The translations under genes were made by a program, and so were the position numbers. Under the pieces are notes generated by a model. That model was given only the letters and a program-made list of their open reading frames with translations. It was not told the DNA's origin and did not search any database. From Blumeriella jaapii (taxonomy: Eukaryota; Ascomycota; Leotiomycetes; Helotiales; Drepanopezizaceae), in contig VWND01000001.1 in assembly GCA_009599575.1 (NCBI GenBank), positions 930,001 to 994,000 of the forward strand: DNA of 64,000 nt. Direction: 5' to 3'. This document shows, in pieces, positions 50,191 to 61,209 of this stretch (within the stretch, counting starts at the first letter, position 1; every line of letters starts with the position of its first letter).

Positions 50191-51974
50191 ATGCCTATTG
50201 CCTATGGTCTCGCTACACCTCCATCATCACCTCCTCCACAGGTTCTTCAGCACGCTTCCAGGTGTCCCCCCTCGCCCGAGTCGCGCATAGGTATCTTCCT
50301 TGGACGATCCTTGGAGTTGAAAGGAATACTGGGGACCGGTGCTTATGGAGTCGTGTATTCCGCAATCGACCATGCTACCCAAATATGGTATGCCGTGAAA
50401 GCCTTGAGCAAGACAAATCCCAATGGAGAACCTTTGGACCGACGGCAGCGAGAATTCCAATCCAGAGAGATCCAGTTGCACTACGCAGCATCGGCACACC
50501 CCAATGTCGTGTCGATGCTGAAGATCGTGGATGACCCGGATTGCACCTACGTTGTCCTGGAATACTGCCCCGAAGGAGACCTTTTCTCAAATATTACCGA
50601 ACGGGGTAGGTACGTCAGCAACGACGGACTTGTCCGTCAAGCTTTCATGCAGATTCTCAATGCCGTGGAACACTGCCATCGTCTTGGAATATACCATAGA
50701 GATCTCAAGCCAGAGAACATTTTGGTGTCCCGGTCTGGAAGCCAGGTCCTGCTTGCAGACTTTGGTCTCGCCACGACAGATCCAGAATCCGAGGACCATG
50801 GCTGCGGATCCACCTTCTACATGAGCCCAGGTAGGCACTTTTACCCTTCCCCCTTTCCCCCTTTCACGCTCTAACATCTCTCTCTTTTCTCCAGAATGTC
50901 TGGACCAGTCCCCAAGGAATGCATCATACCGATGCGCGCCCAATGACATCTGGTCCCTTGGAGTGATTCTTGTCAACCTGACATGTGGCCGCAATCCATG
51001 GAAGCAAGCATCCACCGAGGACACCACATACAAGGCCTTCACCCGGAACCGTAATTTCCTAAAGACCATTCTGCCTCTCTCGGACGAGCTGAACGACATT
51101 CTTGGTATGATCTTTGAGCGCGACCCAGAGGACAGGATTACCGTCAGCGAACTGAAACGCCGGATCATGGCATGCTCTTCCTTTTCAGCACCACCCCCGC
51201 AACTTCTTCCCACACCACCTTCATCTCCCTGCTCCGCTACTTTTGACGAGTATGATTCCGTGTCCGAAGGAGGAGCCTTCATGTCCGATTCTGGCTCTCT
51301 AACTAGCTCATGCTCCACTCTATCCGATCTCGACTCGGGCTCTGATTTTGGCTCCAACTCCCCGAGAGAATCATCGCCCGAACCCACACCCCAACAACAC
51401 CAAAGCTTCGGGACCAACAACACCCGAGTCAACATTGCGCCTCAAGCTGTGTACCGGCCAGCACCTGCAGCCCCGTTCGTTCCGGCGTACACTCTTCCTA
51501 ACCAGGAATGCCCTGGGAACCTACGGGCGACACAGCCCGCAGTTGCAAAGCCGAATCCGTGGGCGCAGCAGATGCAATGGGCTCAGGCTTATGAGCATCA
51601 GTTCGAACCAATTCATGCAGTCCACCCAGCTCCGGCTGTACCCTCACCCTACGCTCTACTCAGCTCACCCTCCACCCCAGTACATGCGATGCTGGTAAGT
51701 AGTGGGCGAGAGGAGAGAGCACTCCTTCGAGTGTTTTTACTCTGTTCCTTCCGCTTGCGCCTAGGATGGAACCATTTCCCGGATCTCCAGTGGTGAAAAC
51801 AGTACACTGGTTCCCGCTTCTTCTCTCCTCAGATACTTGGACTCACGTCCCATCTCCTGGACAGGACTCCGGACAACAACGACGTCTTTTCGTTGGAAAG
51901 TACATCTTCTATCCACATACGTTACGATCTACCAGGATATCCGCCCACGACCCACTCGCGCTGTGGGCGGCTGA
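50191..51974 (+). CDS. Ran1/Ksp1-like serine/threonine protein kinase (3 exons, about 549 aa)
   Basis: The exons are 50191-50830, 50895-51694 and, provisionally, 51765-51974. The first intron (GTAGGC donor, CCAG acceptor) joins MSP to ECLDQ in the activation segment. Kinase features are the Gly loop GTGAYGVV (48-55), K70 in [12 protein letters not shown] (169-176), DFGLA (190-194) and SPE in place of APE. The domain ends near residue 320 and is followed by a Ser/Pro/Gln-rich tail. The compact domain and long disordered tail fit the Ran1/Pat1-Ksp1-Sks1 group, which regulates nutrient response and the switch to sexual development in yeasts; the substrate here is unknown. The last exon is uncertain: another possible intron (51814-51833) or retention of the second intron would change the C-terminus. 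Confidence 0.88.
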
Positions 51975-53484
51975 CGAAAGCGCACCTGCAGCCCTATCTC
52001 CACTTTCTCACGCCATTGTCTCGTTGTGTCTGTACATACCTCTTTTCACGTATTTATTATCTTCTATTGTTTTAGCCTCAGGAAAGGCACTAGGGTGGTC
52101 GGCTTTAAAAAGGGAGGATCGGACTGGAATACTTGTTACCGCCTTGGGTTACAACTTTGATCCGCACGGCGTTTTCTGGCGAGCTGGCATGCTCTGGGGG
52201 GATAATGACGGTCTGGGCGGGAAGGTCATGATGAGCATTTGCAGCGGCTGCGAAAGAAAAGAACCCGGCTTAGATGTACTTTTTTCATCTAATTTTCTTC
52301 ATCTTCTCCAACATCGTCTTCCTGTATGGAAAGTGTGCGCAGATGTTTGATCTGTTTGGTCTGCGGTGACGAATCTCGATTTGTGTGTGTGTTTTTTCGC
52401 GTCCACGCCCGCTCCTGAGAGGAGACCGTGGACTGTCACGCCTGTACACGTTGGCTAGAATTCGTTCTTATCTGAAAGATCACGTCTCTATGCATTCTAC
52501 AGACAGACGGCGCCCTTATGGCGATCCTGATCTAAATCGAATCCAAGACCACCGCCCGTTTGGAAAAGCGAGGCGGATGCAAACAAAGTAAACAAACTCG
52601 CAACATTTCCAGACTTGCAACTTGCACGCCTTCGTCCTCCCGCTGCGCTCCTGGAGTGGTTGGGTTGGCTTTTGCATTCATGTCATTCATTCACTGATTG
52701 AGTTTGCCCTCGAGATCAAACAAGAAAGAACACGAGGCTCCGAGTCCTCGTCACACTAGACGCGCGTACGTATCCGGTGGGAAGCGTCGCTACTCCAGCA
52801 ACACCAGTCATCATTTATTTCATGACTCTACCACGCAACTGCCTTCATCTCTGCCCTTCCCTCCTTCCCAGCATCCTCCTCCCCGAAAAAACCCCATCAA
52901 TTACAAACCGCCCCCACTCCCAGAAAGCCGCAGTTCAACTCGAAGAGAGCACAAAACCGCTCCCACGCCCAACCAGTGGCGAAGCTGCCCCCGTCCCCAA
53001 ATTTTCCGATTGGCCGCCTGCCTCCCTGGGCAGCATGAGTTAGGGATTTTCCTGCCCTTTTGCCCGTCACGAGAAAATGGACAGGGATAAGACCGCAATG
53101 GGAGGTGGAGTGCAATGTAAGGCGGAAACGGGGCGTGCGTTGGTGGCCAATGGTCCTGCTACCTACTGTACTGCTGGGTGCTGGGGGCGGAGACGCAGTC
53201 CTTTGTGCATAAGGGTGTGCGTCTGTGCATGATCGGTCGGTACGGCTTGCTTGCTTGCTTGCGTGTGTGTGTGTGTATGTGTGTGTGTGCGTATGTGTAT
53301 GTGTATGTGACTGCGAGTGTGTAGAGCGTGAGCGTACGTGCGTGTGTACGTGCGTGCATGCATGCACTGTGCAGGCTTTTACTTCTTCTTTTCCTCTTCC
53401 CAGGCGCTACAGAGGTCCGGCAGGTAGGAGTGGGAAAGGCAACCCGCCAGACGAAGCATGAGATCAGTGAGAGAGTGAGAGAGT

Positions 53485-53518
<34 letters not shown>

Positions 53519-55346
53519 TAGAGAGAGAGAGACGTGCGTATCGGTGACTCTGGAGATGCAAGTCAGCTGGCGCTAGCAGGACGTTCTTGGGCTGCTATTC
53601 GCTGGGGCGGGGGTTTTGGATTTAGAGCTCGGCATGGCTGGGGGAGAATGGGCTGCTGCCCTTGTTGCACGATCGAGCGCGGCAGATATCAAAGAAGGCC
53701 TGATGAGTGGAGGCGGGCTGTGCTGCCACTTGCGTGGGTGAACGGCTTGACGAGTCCCGTGCTGCTCCACGAGATGCGTGGCTTAACGTACGCGACTTGC
53801 TGCGCACAGCAGGAGCGTGGGCATCCTCGCCATCAGCCTCTCGGGTGAGGGACTTCCAAGCAAGAGGAGAAGCGCCAGATGCTGCGGTCTTGCACGCAGC
53901 AGCGAACCTTCCGTCTGCGTTGTCGCCGTCATCCTGTCCCCTTGCATCTACGACTCGCTAGAGTAACCCTTCTGTGCATGTGCTGCTGGTCCTCAGCGGC
54001 AAAGAGAATCGTAACTCATGTCTCTGGCGATGTGCCGGCTTACCGTGGAAATTACCAGTCAAGTCTCGGCAGAGGAAAATCTCCGCCTGCCGCCACCTTA
54101 GAAGACATGTGTACTTGAGGCCTGCTGGTACAGTACGAATACTTATGTACAAAGAACTGATGTTGTTGAACTCGCCCATCGTGGTTGTTTTTTTGGTCTC
54201 GCTTAAGCCCCTGGAGCTAGAGTCGGGGAAGCGAGAGGTCCAAGTGGGGAGGAAGGGCGGACGCTCCCGGTACTTACGGTACGATACCCACCCTCGTCAC
54301 CATCTCACACCGTCGATGATGCTTATCGATTGTAACGTCTAGTCTTCCCCGCGATTGCATCGAATTCTGAGGTCATAGATACCGAAGCATAGATCATGGA
54401 AATGCTAGGTTATGTTGGCGGATGCTACGTTAAAAGAATGATTCCAAACTAGGCCTTGGAGTAAGGAAGCAATCGCGAAGTGCGATGACAGCTCCTGCAA
54501 GCCGCAACTACATAGAGTCCTAGTACGAAACAAGAGAACACATGAGTACGAGACGCGATTGTAGGGAGAATTCCTCCTTGCTTCGGATTAGGTGGTGATA
54601 GTTTCTCTTAACGTGGAGTATGGAGTTTTTAGCTCAGCTGAGTCTTGGCCAATCTCTCCTATAGTAGTTTGACGCTCAACTCCGAACAACCGTCTAACAC
54701 TGGCGCAAGACCGGAGGGAAGGAGGTGTTTGATCGTGATGCCTCGACTCTCATTTCTTCCGCACTGAACCGCTGGATTTTTGTCACAGACCGTCGCGTCG
54801 TCATTGTTTGTGTCGATGATTGCAACTTTAATCACGCGCTGCAAAAGACTTCTTATGCCTCGTGGCGGATCGGGTACGCGAAGGAGTGTGTTGAAGCTAG
54901 CAGTGACTGACGATTTTTTGTGCTACCGTATAAAAACGATTAAAGCTCTCTCATTGGCTGGCTCACTCCCCTCATCTCGCCCGAGACGGTCTGAGTTCCT
55001 GATAAGATCGATTGCACGGCCCCATCGTCACCCGTTCAAGTCTCTAAGCCGTAGGCACACACTGGTAGATACAGCACTGTGCAGTATCGGGGTCAAGGCA
55101 CGTTGGTATCCGCGATTGCCACGTACCCCGCCTTGTAGACCGCTCCTCCGGCATCATTCTCGCCAGTAACAGTTCCGTGCGGACTTCAGGGCTGCGACCC
55201 TTAAGGGAGGTCTCGGATGGCGCTCAAGGTCACAGCACACTCCTTTGTGTGCGTGCTTCTCGACGCATAAGGTTTTGGTGTAGCATTAGCAAGTCGTAGG
55301 CTGGGGTCCCGAAACGTGTCCGTGAGTATATGTAGATAGACCAGCC
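51975..55346. other. Gene-free interval with simple repeats
   Basis: No supportable gene. Simple sequence includes a GT/GTATGT run (about 53258-53355) and a GAGA/GATAGA run (about 53463-53535). Frames through them (Thr-His and Leu-Ser repeats) are artefacts. The frames at 53534-53848 and 54780-55169 have no motif. Confidence 0.5.
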
Positions 55347-55387
55347 CTTTCCGGCAAAGCTGTTACAGGTGCAGCTTTGCCGGAAAG
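55347..55387. repeat. Perfect 16-bp inverted repeat (hairpin)
   Basis: The arm CTTTCCGGCAAAGCTG (55347-55362) is followed by a 9-base loop and its exact reverse complement (55372-55387). A second, shorter inverted pair, TGGACCAC and GTGGTCCA (55391-55398 and 55415-55422), lies next to it. Both lie about 200-270 bp upstream of the secreted protein gene at 55615. They could be a protein-binding site, an RNA stem in a leader, or a cloning-independent footprint of an excised element. Confidence 0.85.
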
Positions 55388-55614
55388 AGGTGGACCACGA
55401 TCTGCCATACTGGGGTGGTCCAGTATTGACTATATTGCAGGTAAAACAAGATCAAACGACATGGGCGCCAAGGAGTTACACAAAGCTGAATACAAATAGG
55501 CTGAGCAGGTCTCTTATTCTTCTTAGACAGACACCAGAATCCAATCAATTATTTGGCATGCCAGTTGCATCTGTTCAACTTGCTCTCTCAAACAATCGCA
55601 TTTTCTAAAGCAAA

Positions 55615-55947
55615 ATGCAACTTCGCCTCTTCTTTCTCATTTCAGCCGGCCTTGCCCCAGCTTTCGCCGAACTTCCACCGCCGGCTGCCATAGATGGTTG
55701 CGAAATCATAAATAATCCAAATCCATTGCCCAATGGCAAGATGCGTTCCGTTTGTCAACCAGATAACCCCGGGATGATTTGCGGTGGGGATACAAAAATA
55801 TGCGAGCGCGAAGCTCCGGGTACAACGCTAAAGTGGAGCGATTCAGTCGATTCAGCGAACTGGAGAACATGCAGTAATTCAGATTTATCCCAGGGTCAGG
55901 GTTGCGTTCAAATAGCCCAATGTTGCAAACCCTCAGAACCTGTTTAA
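55615..55947 (+). CDS. Small secreted cysteine-rich protein (110 aa, eight Cys)
   Basis: The frame opens with a clear signal peptide (hydrophobic LRLFFLISAGLAPAFA, likely cleavage after residue 18). The mature part of about 92 residues has eight cysteines, at 29, 47, 56, 63, 86, 97, 103 and 104, ending in a CC pair close to the C-terminus. No transmembrane helix follows. The spacing does not match hydrophobins (which have CC pairs at Cys2-3 and Cys6-7) and I recognise no named family. Small eight-Cys secreted proteins in fungi are often host- or microbe-directed, but that is inference only. No intron is needed. The start AAAATGCAA has a good A-rich context and the hairpin above lies upstream. 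Confidence 0.72.
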   Translation: MQLRLFFLISAGLAPAFAELPPPAAIDGCEIINNPNPLPNGKMRSVCQPDNPGMICGGDTKICEREAPGTTLKWSDSVDSANWRTCSNSDLSQGQGCVQIAQCCKPSEPV

Positions 55948-56451
55948 AGCTGCAACACACGATCGAAAAAGGGGGACGAGGTGGAATGGGAGCGAAGGGT
56001 GGAAACGAGGAAATAAGACTACTATGAAATGACATATTTTCTGTGCCCCCCAAAACCGTGGGCACGTTCACTATGGGCGGACTTTGAACATATCTGACAG
56101 CCGAGTGAATGAGCGCCGTGGGCTGACCTAGAGACTGACAAGTATCGAAAAAACGCGCAGCTTTTCTCTATACCAGCCGTTGTTATCTGTTATCCCCTGC
56201 TTCGAAGACTGGTTCTGGGCGTCTGGTGATTTTATCTCGTCTGGGCCTTCTTGCACTGATCTGTGACGTAGTTAATGCTCGCTATGAGCGAGATCTGCGA
56301 GGACGTCAAATCCTCATCAAAACCCATGACTTTTAAAATTTATTGAACTGAATTTATATATATATGTTAATATAAATAACTCTTTTTTTGAAAGACAAAT
56401 TTTTTTTTCTCAACTTACATTTGTAATGATTCATTAACCCAATTTCTCCAA
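55948..56451. other. Intergenic
   Basis: No gene seen. The 3' untranslated region of the secreted protein gene should lie at the left; AT-rich sequence appears near 56340-56430. Confidence 0.5.
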
Positions 56452-56640
56452 GGGTGATGATGATGTTTAACGTCTGGAGGAGGCAGTGAAACTGCGCAAC
56501 CTTAAGCCTTTCGTAGAGCATTGGAGACGTGCTAAGCTGAGGATTTACATACATGCGACCTTCGAGAAAGCAGTTTTATAAAAGAGATGACAAATGTCCG
56601 CTATCTGAGCCTTTTTTACAGGCGGGATGGTTTTCCTTAG
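56452..56640 (-). mobile_element. Truncated retroelement 3' end with (ATC)n tail, minus orientation
   Basis: Read on the minus strand this copy matches 38611-38813 over its whole length (AACCATCCCGCCTGT, GGCTCAGATAGCGGACATTT, CAGCTTAGCACGTC, CAGTTTCACTGCC, CAGACGTTAAACATC). It ends in ATCATCA. It keeps many C and G bases where the LINE copy has T or A, so it appears less affected by RIP. Confidence 0.7.
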
Positions 56641-57435
56641 AGTTCGTGAAATGACTTTCAATACAACAAGAATAATCAAAGCTGTTGCTACGAAAACTAC
56701 TTGCTGATCGCAACGATCAGATTAACGTAGTCCTGGTTCAAAGTTAGGTCCATAGCAAACCACAAACTGGACAGGGTTTGACCTTTGGCGCTGCCTATGA
56801 AGAGACAATGCTGATTGTCGATTTCATCATGATGGTAGACCCTGGGAAGGTCGAAAAACAATTGTGGTCTTGTGCGAAGTGCCTCAAAAGTGGCGTGCTC
56901 GCACCGTTGCCTCTGGTTTTACTGTCTGGAAGTTGCAGTATACGTCGCCGGCTCTAGAGACTGCCGTGAACAAATCCACAGGATAGGCCCTTTCCTTGGC
57001 TTCTGTAGGGAGCAATGGGCGAGATGGTGCCAGAGGAGATGAAGCAGCCTGGATTGTACAGCTGAATCCAATTTCAGGTCTGAGCTAATCTCGTTCGACA
57101 CAACAGAATGCGATACCCGAGGAGCCAGAGCAAAACCTGCGTAAGGAGTCTCCAATAGGGTCGGGAGTAGTCGACATTGCCTTTTTCGATGGGATTTCCT
57201 CGTTGCTGTTTCGAACATTTGTAGCTGTCATTTGAAAGGTGCAGATTCTGTGTGGAGTGCGCTCCTTGACTCTTTTGTAATCGCCGCACGCTATGATATA
57301 TAGCTGTAAGTCCCGCGTTATGCTACTGCCTGGAGACTTGCTTGTAGTTTGTGTTGCGAAATGTTGCTTTGTAACTGTCATACTAATGCACGTCCAGTGC
57401 ACTCATGCTGTTCACTTCATAAATATTACTTTTGC
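56641..57435. other. Intergenic
   Basis: No supportable gene. Overlapping minus-strand frames at 56919-57402 lack motifs and cannot be joined convincingly. Confidence 0.45.
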
Positions 57436-57645
57436 TTTCATAATTCCTCAAAAGGAATCTGTCGTGCATAGATAAATAGTCGGTAGGCAGCCACGTACTC
57501 CTGCCACTTCTAAAGCTCCTTCGAATGGTTCTTGGAGATATGGTCGATTTCGTTCTTCAAGTCGTCGAAGCTTAATATGGTTGGTCGAGCAGTCTTGGAG
57601 GGGTTACTTTTCGAGCTGGAGGCCTGTTTTGCCGTAGTCATGTTG
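57436..57645 (-). pseudogene. Small broken ORF with one internal TAG
   Basis: On the minus strand a frame starts at the ATG near 57642 (MTTAKQASSSKSNPSKTARP) and reads about 43 codons to a TAG. It then continues in the same frame for about 24 more codons (KWQEYVAAYRLFIYARQIPF) to another stop. The composition is protein-like on both sides, and a single CAG-to-TAG change would explain the break. A related YRLFSYARQ piece exists at about 58690-58720, also on the minus strand. I do not recognise the family. Confidence 0.35.
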
Positions 57646-57964
57646 TCAAATTCAGAACACGACCTGTCGTAACTCGCTTGACGCTCCCTGTTCCTTCGGT
57701 CGACGAACTCGTATGGAGATTGTTCTTATGGTCGTTTATTAATGAGAGATCGAAGTGGGAGGTCAGGATCAGTGTATTCGAGCTGGCTGATAATGGCCGA
57801 CGTTGCGATGGTAGAAGTGCGCGCTCCGTGTCCTAGGGCGAGGGGAGGAGGGCGAGTGCTGAGGATATTCGCCTGCTTCCTTCTCTTGGAGTGCAAGTTG
57901 AGTTGGGACGGAGATATTGCGTCCATAGGGCGAGTGTATGACTCGTCGTGTTCGTTGTCGTGGT

Positions 57965-58312
57965 CGTCGGATGACCGAAATAGGATGGAAGGAACCATTT
58001 CGCGAGCTGCACGGCTAACGCGACGAGCTCTCGATTTGATTCCTCGATATTCGAGTAGAGACGAATCTCCCGAATCGAATGCAATGGCTTAGAAGTTGTT
58101 GTGAGCAAATCGTAAAATCCGTGTTTGTTGTGAAGGATGGTTGGACGACCGAGATGGGGTGGAAGGAACCATTTCGCGAGCTGCACGGCGAACGCGACGA
58201 GCTCTCGACCTGATTCCTCGATGTTCGAGTAGAAACGAGTCTACCGAATCGAATGCAATGGCTTAGAAGTTGTTGTGAGCAAATCTTAATCCCTGTTTGT
58301 TGTGAAAGATGT
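57965..58312. repeat. Imperfect tandem duplication, 174-bp period
   Basis: Two adjacent units share GGAAGGAACCATTTCGCGAG, GCGACGAGCTCTCGA, and GAATGCAATGGCTTAGAAGT at a constant 174-bp offset (for example ACCATTT at 57994 and 58168). Differences are scattered single bases. Frames on both strands run through the repeat; none looks like a real gene. Confidence 0.8.
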
Positions 58313-59047
58313 ATTTAAGGGACAGAACCCCCGATCGGTGGAACTTGTAGGCTCCCAACCAGAAGATCCAAGATTTTGGGTCGTGGAGGAACACTTCCTT
58401 TTTCGTGGAAGCCGATGTTGCTGAAAAAGGTCGAATTGATTGGATTCAAAGTGTAAAATAATAAAAATGAGGTTTGCAAGTTGAACAAATCGAAACTGTT
58501 TCTTTTCGTATTTTCAATGGCTTTTTTTATCGATTCGTGGCCTTTTGCTAAGTATGAAAAACTCTGCAAAATATAACCTCTTACGAATTTTTCTTAGCAA
58601 TATCGAATGGATTAACCGGTGAAGGCTCCCACCGAGTCTTCTAGCGTATGCATTGCAGGAAGAAGCTTATTATTTGGCTCCGGGGCTTATAACTGTCGTG
58701 CATAGCTGAATAGTCGGTAGAAACCCTCACCGAAGGCTGGAACGGATGAATTGTATGCAATAGAGTGTTACTTGTATTGTTCCAAGTCTGACTGGCGAGC
58801 ACTCCGCAGAAGACGAAAGGTTCGGGCTCGCTAAATCAGTCGCTCGGAAAAACTAGTCTCCGAGGAGGCTCGTTATCACGTGATTGCACGCCTTTCCGAC
58901 CTCCAGGAACATCTACTATTGAAAGCATACAAGAATGATAAATCTGGAATAGAGGAAATGAAAGGAATGTAAGTATAGCACAACAGAATCATTAGTTTGA
59001 TGTATTTCGCAAGTCCAAGTGGCCATGGCTTCATCGACGGGGCCGAT
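58313..59047. other. Intergenic
   Basis: Apart from the CTGTCGTGCATAG...ATAGTCGGTAG segment near 58690 that repeats the one at 57459, no feature is seen. Confidence 0.45.
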
Positions 59048-59190
59048 AGTAGTAGTAGTATTGATTAACGTCTAGCGGAGGGCAGCCATAACTCGGTCTG
59101 CCTTCCTAGGACCTCCCAGGGGGTACGGAGACGTGCTAAGCTAAGGATTTAAATACAAAAGTACGACCCCGAAAGCAGTTCGTTTTAATA
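59048..59190 (-). mobile_element. Diverged retroelement 3' end with (TAC)n tail, minus orientation
   Basis: Read on the minus strand it contains TTTCGGGGTCGTAC, AAATCCTTAGCTTAGCACGT, AGACGTTAATCAATAC and then TACTACTACTAC. This is the same order as in the other copies, but with many substitutions and small gaps. It is the most diverged copy. Confidence 0.5.
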
Positions 59191-59949
59191 CAGCTATTGC
59201 TGCTGTTGACTACGCCCTTCGCCGCTCGACGGGGCCGATGTAGGGATGATTGTATTCTTATAACGCGAGTAATCATCGCTTAGGTACCTAGGTTGCCCTG
59301 CTTACGTGCTACTTACTATAAGTGAGTAAGTTTTTGCTCCGGCTGGGGCAACTGTCTCCATCTCAATCTCAAAATATGCTTATGTCATGAGAATTGGCCG
59401 CTGACATACATACTTTATAGTTATGTACTTCTCAGAATCATAGCATTAAGCGGTTACGATGTCTATACAAACGAAATGGTGGTATTCCCGTCGTCAATAC
59501 AGGATTTACTCTTGGTCTATATATCTTCTTTGGACCTCGGTAAAGGGTACGGTTATGAAACTGTTAGATCCCTAGCGGTCGTCGAAGTGACGGAATGCCT
59601 AACTTTACCCATCTTAGAGCGGATAAAAGTGGACCAGAACCTCGTCATATTGTAAGTTTCCGGAACAGTCTGTCTCCATAGTTTGGGCCAGATCTCTATC
59701 GACCATCGAGGTGACGAAATCCATAAATTCACCATTGATAGCCAAGGGAAGTGGTTTCCGCACAGACTGAGATTTCTCTTTTACCCTTTGCAAAATCTCT
59801 GTCTTCGTTGCACGCACAAGAAACAACTTGCCACTTGAATATCGCCATTCTATTTCTAAACTTCGATAGACGATGCTCTCCCTTGGGACCCAGTCATCTC
59901 TCGACTTCATTCCCGATACCTGTAGCGAGCAGACACCACGTCATTCACG
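59191..59949. other. Intergenic
   Basis: No supportable gene. Confidence 0.4.
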
Positions 59950-61209
59950 ATGTTCTACAAAAGCGCGCCGTCTGGCCAAGATCCTCAAAGTGACTCCCGC
60001 GATTTCGTTCGATTCCCATGGGTGATGGGACAGGAGCTATTTAGAGCAGAGTACGACATCAGTGATACGGAAATCTCGACCAGCGTGCAGAGTTCGCGTT
60101 TCTCACTCGCCAGGGTCGGCCTTGCCTCACAAGAAATGGATATATCGGGCCAAGCATCATCACCGCGAGACCATCAGGAGCATCCGACACACAAAAACCA
60201 AGTGGAAGCGAGAAGGCCGAGATCTTTTGAACATTCGATACACAACTTTCAACTGGAAGCGAAGGAGCCATCGTGAGCTCGGGTCTCCATCGCCACACGA
60301 TCGATCCAATGTTACTTCAGGAATACGAATTTCACAGCACTCCTTCGCCCGAAAGTCTTGTCCCCAGGTCGGGTACAGCTCTACCAGCGATGGTGGCGCT
60401 GTCTTTGCATTTGAGGAGGCTATCCATGGTTTCACGATCAATCCAACGTCGCTTCGGGAACAAGCCATCTACAGCACTCCTTTACCTGACATACCCATTC
60501 CTCAGGTCGGGGACAGTCTTTCCAACAATTGTGGCTCTGCTGGTGTATCCGATGAGAACTTATCACACGATGTCATCTGCCGAAGACTCCAGTATATGGA
60601 TCTGTTCTACCGATACCGGAGAGAGGAGCCCTGCGTTGCCTACCTGAAGCACGAGCTGGACATCTTGAAAGACAAGAACATTGACGCGACGACGACGACG
60701 CAGCCTGACTGTGAATGTTCAGGTGCTAAGGGCTGCGCACAAAAAGCTCACGACACTGCCGTGGAATTGAACATGAGATACTGCGAAAAGAAGAATTGGT
60801 GAAAAAGCAGATGATGAAGAATGAGGATACGTCGCTAGAGATGGATGTACCGCACAGGGACATGGTGATAATGGGCGTCTCTCCCAACGAGATCCATGGA
60901 AATGGCGAGTGGAACGGGTGCGGGTCTTATATCTATTCACTGGATCTGAAAGTGGCGCCCCGTGACAAACGAGAGCTGAGTTTTCGTTGACAGGAAAATA
61001 ATCCACCTCCTCCTAGGCCTCGCGCTAGCCCCAAGTCGATTGTTACTCGACTAGGGGACGTAAGAATTCGTAAAAGGCGAAGGAAGTTAACCACATCACT
61101 TCTACACGAGACGTTAATACGGGAAACTTTTCTGAAAGACCCTGAGATCAAGGAACTTGATGGCTCCGCGTTTATTACAGAGTTCGAATCCACAGAAGAG
61201 CGGCGTTGA
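59950..61209 (+). CDS. Hypothetical protein with internal repeats, exon structure unresolved
   Basis: Several coding-like plus-strand frames lie close together: 59950-60276, 60062-60802 (246 codons), 60796-60990, and a frame over about 61000-61209 reading through RASPKSIVTRLGDVRIRKRR and ending TEERR-stop. The longest contains two diverged units (around 60330-60410 and 60440-60540) with a shared PQVG and NxTS core. This is followed by a charged helical stretch (AYLKHELDILKDKN). They may be exons of one gene or pieces of a decayed one. I could not find splice sites that join them in one frame. The family is not recognised. Confidence 0.35.

Noticed and set aside
53159..53461. Thr-His and Cys-Val repeat frames
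   Set aside because: They are translations of a GT-rich microsatellite.
55615..55947. Hydrophobin
   Set aside because: Eight cysteines are present, but only one CC pair exists and it is at the C-terminus, unlike the hydrophobin pattern.
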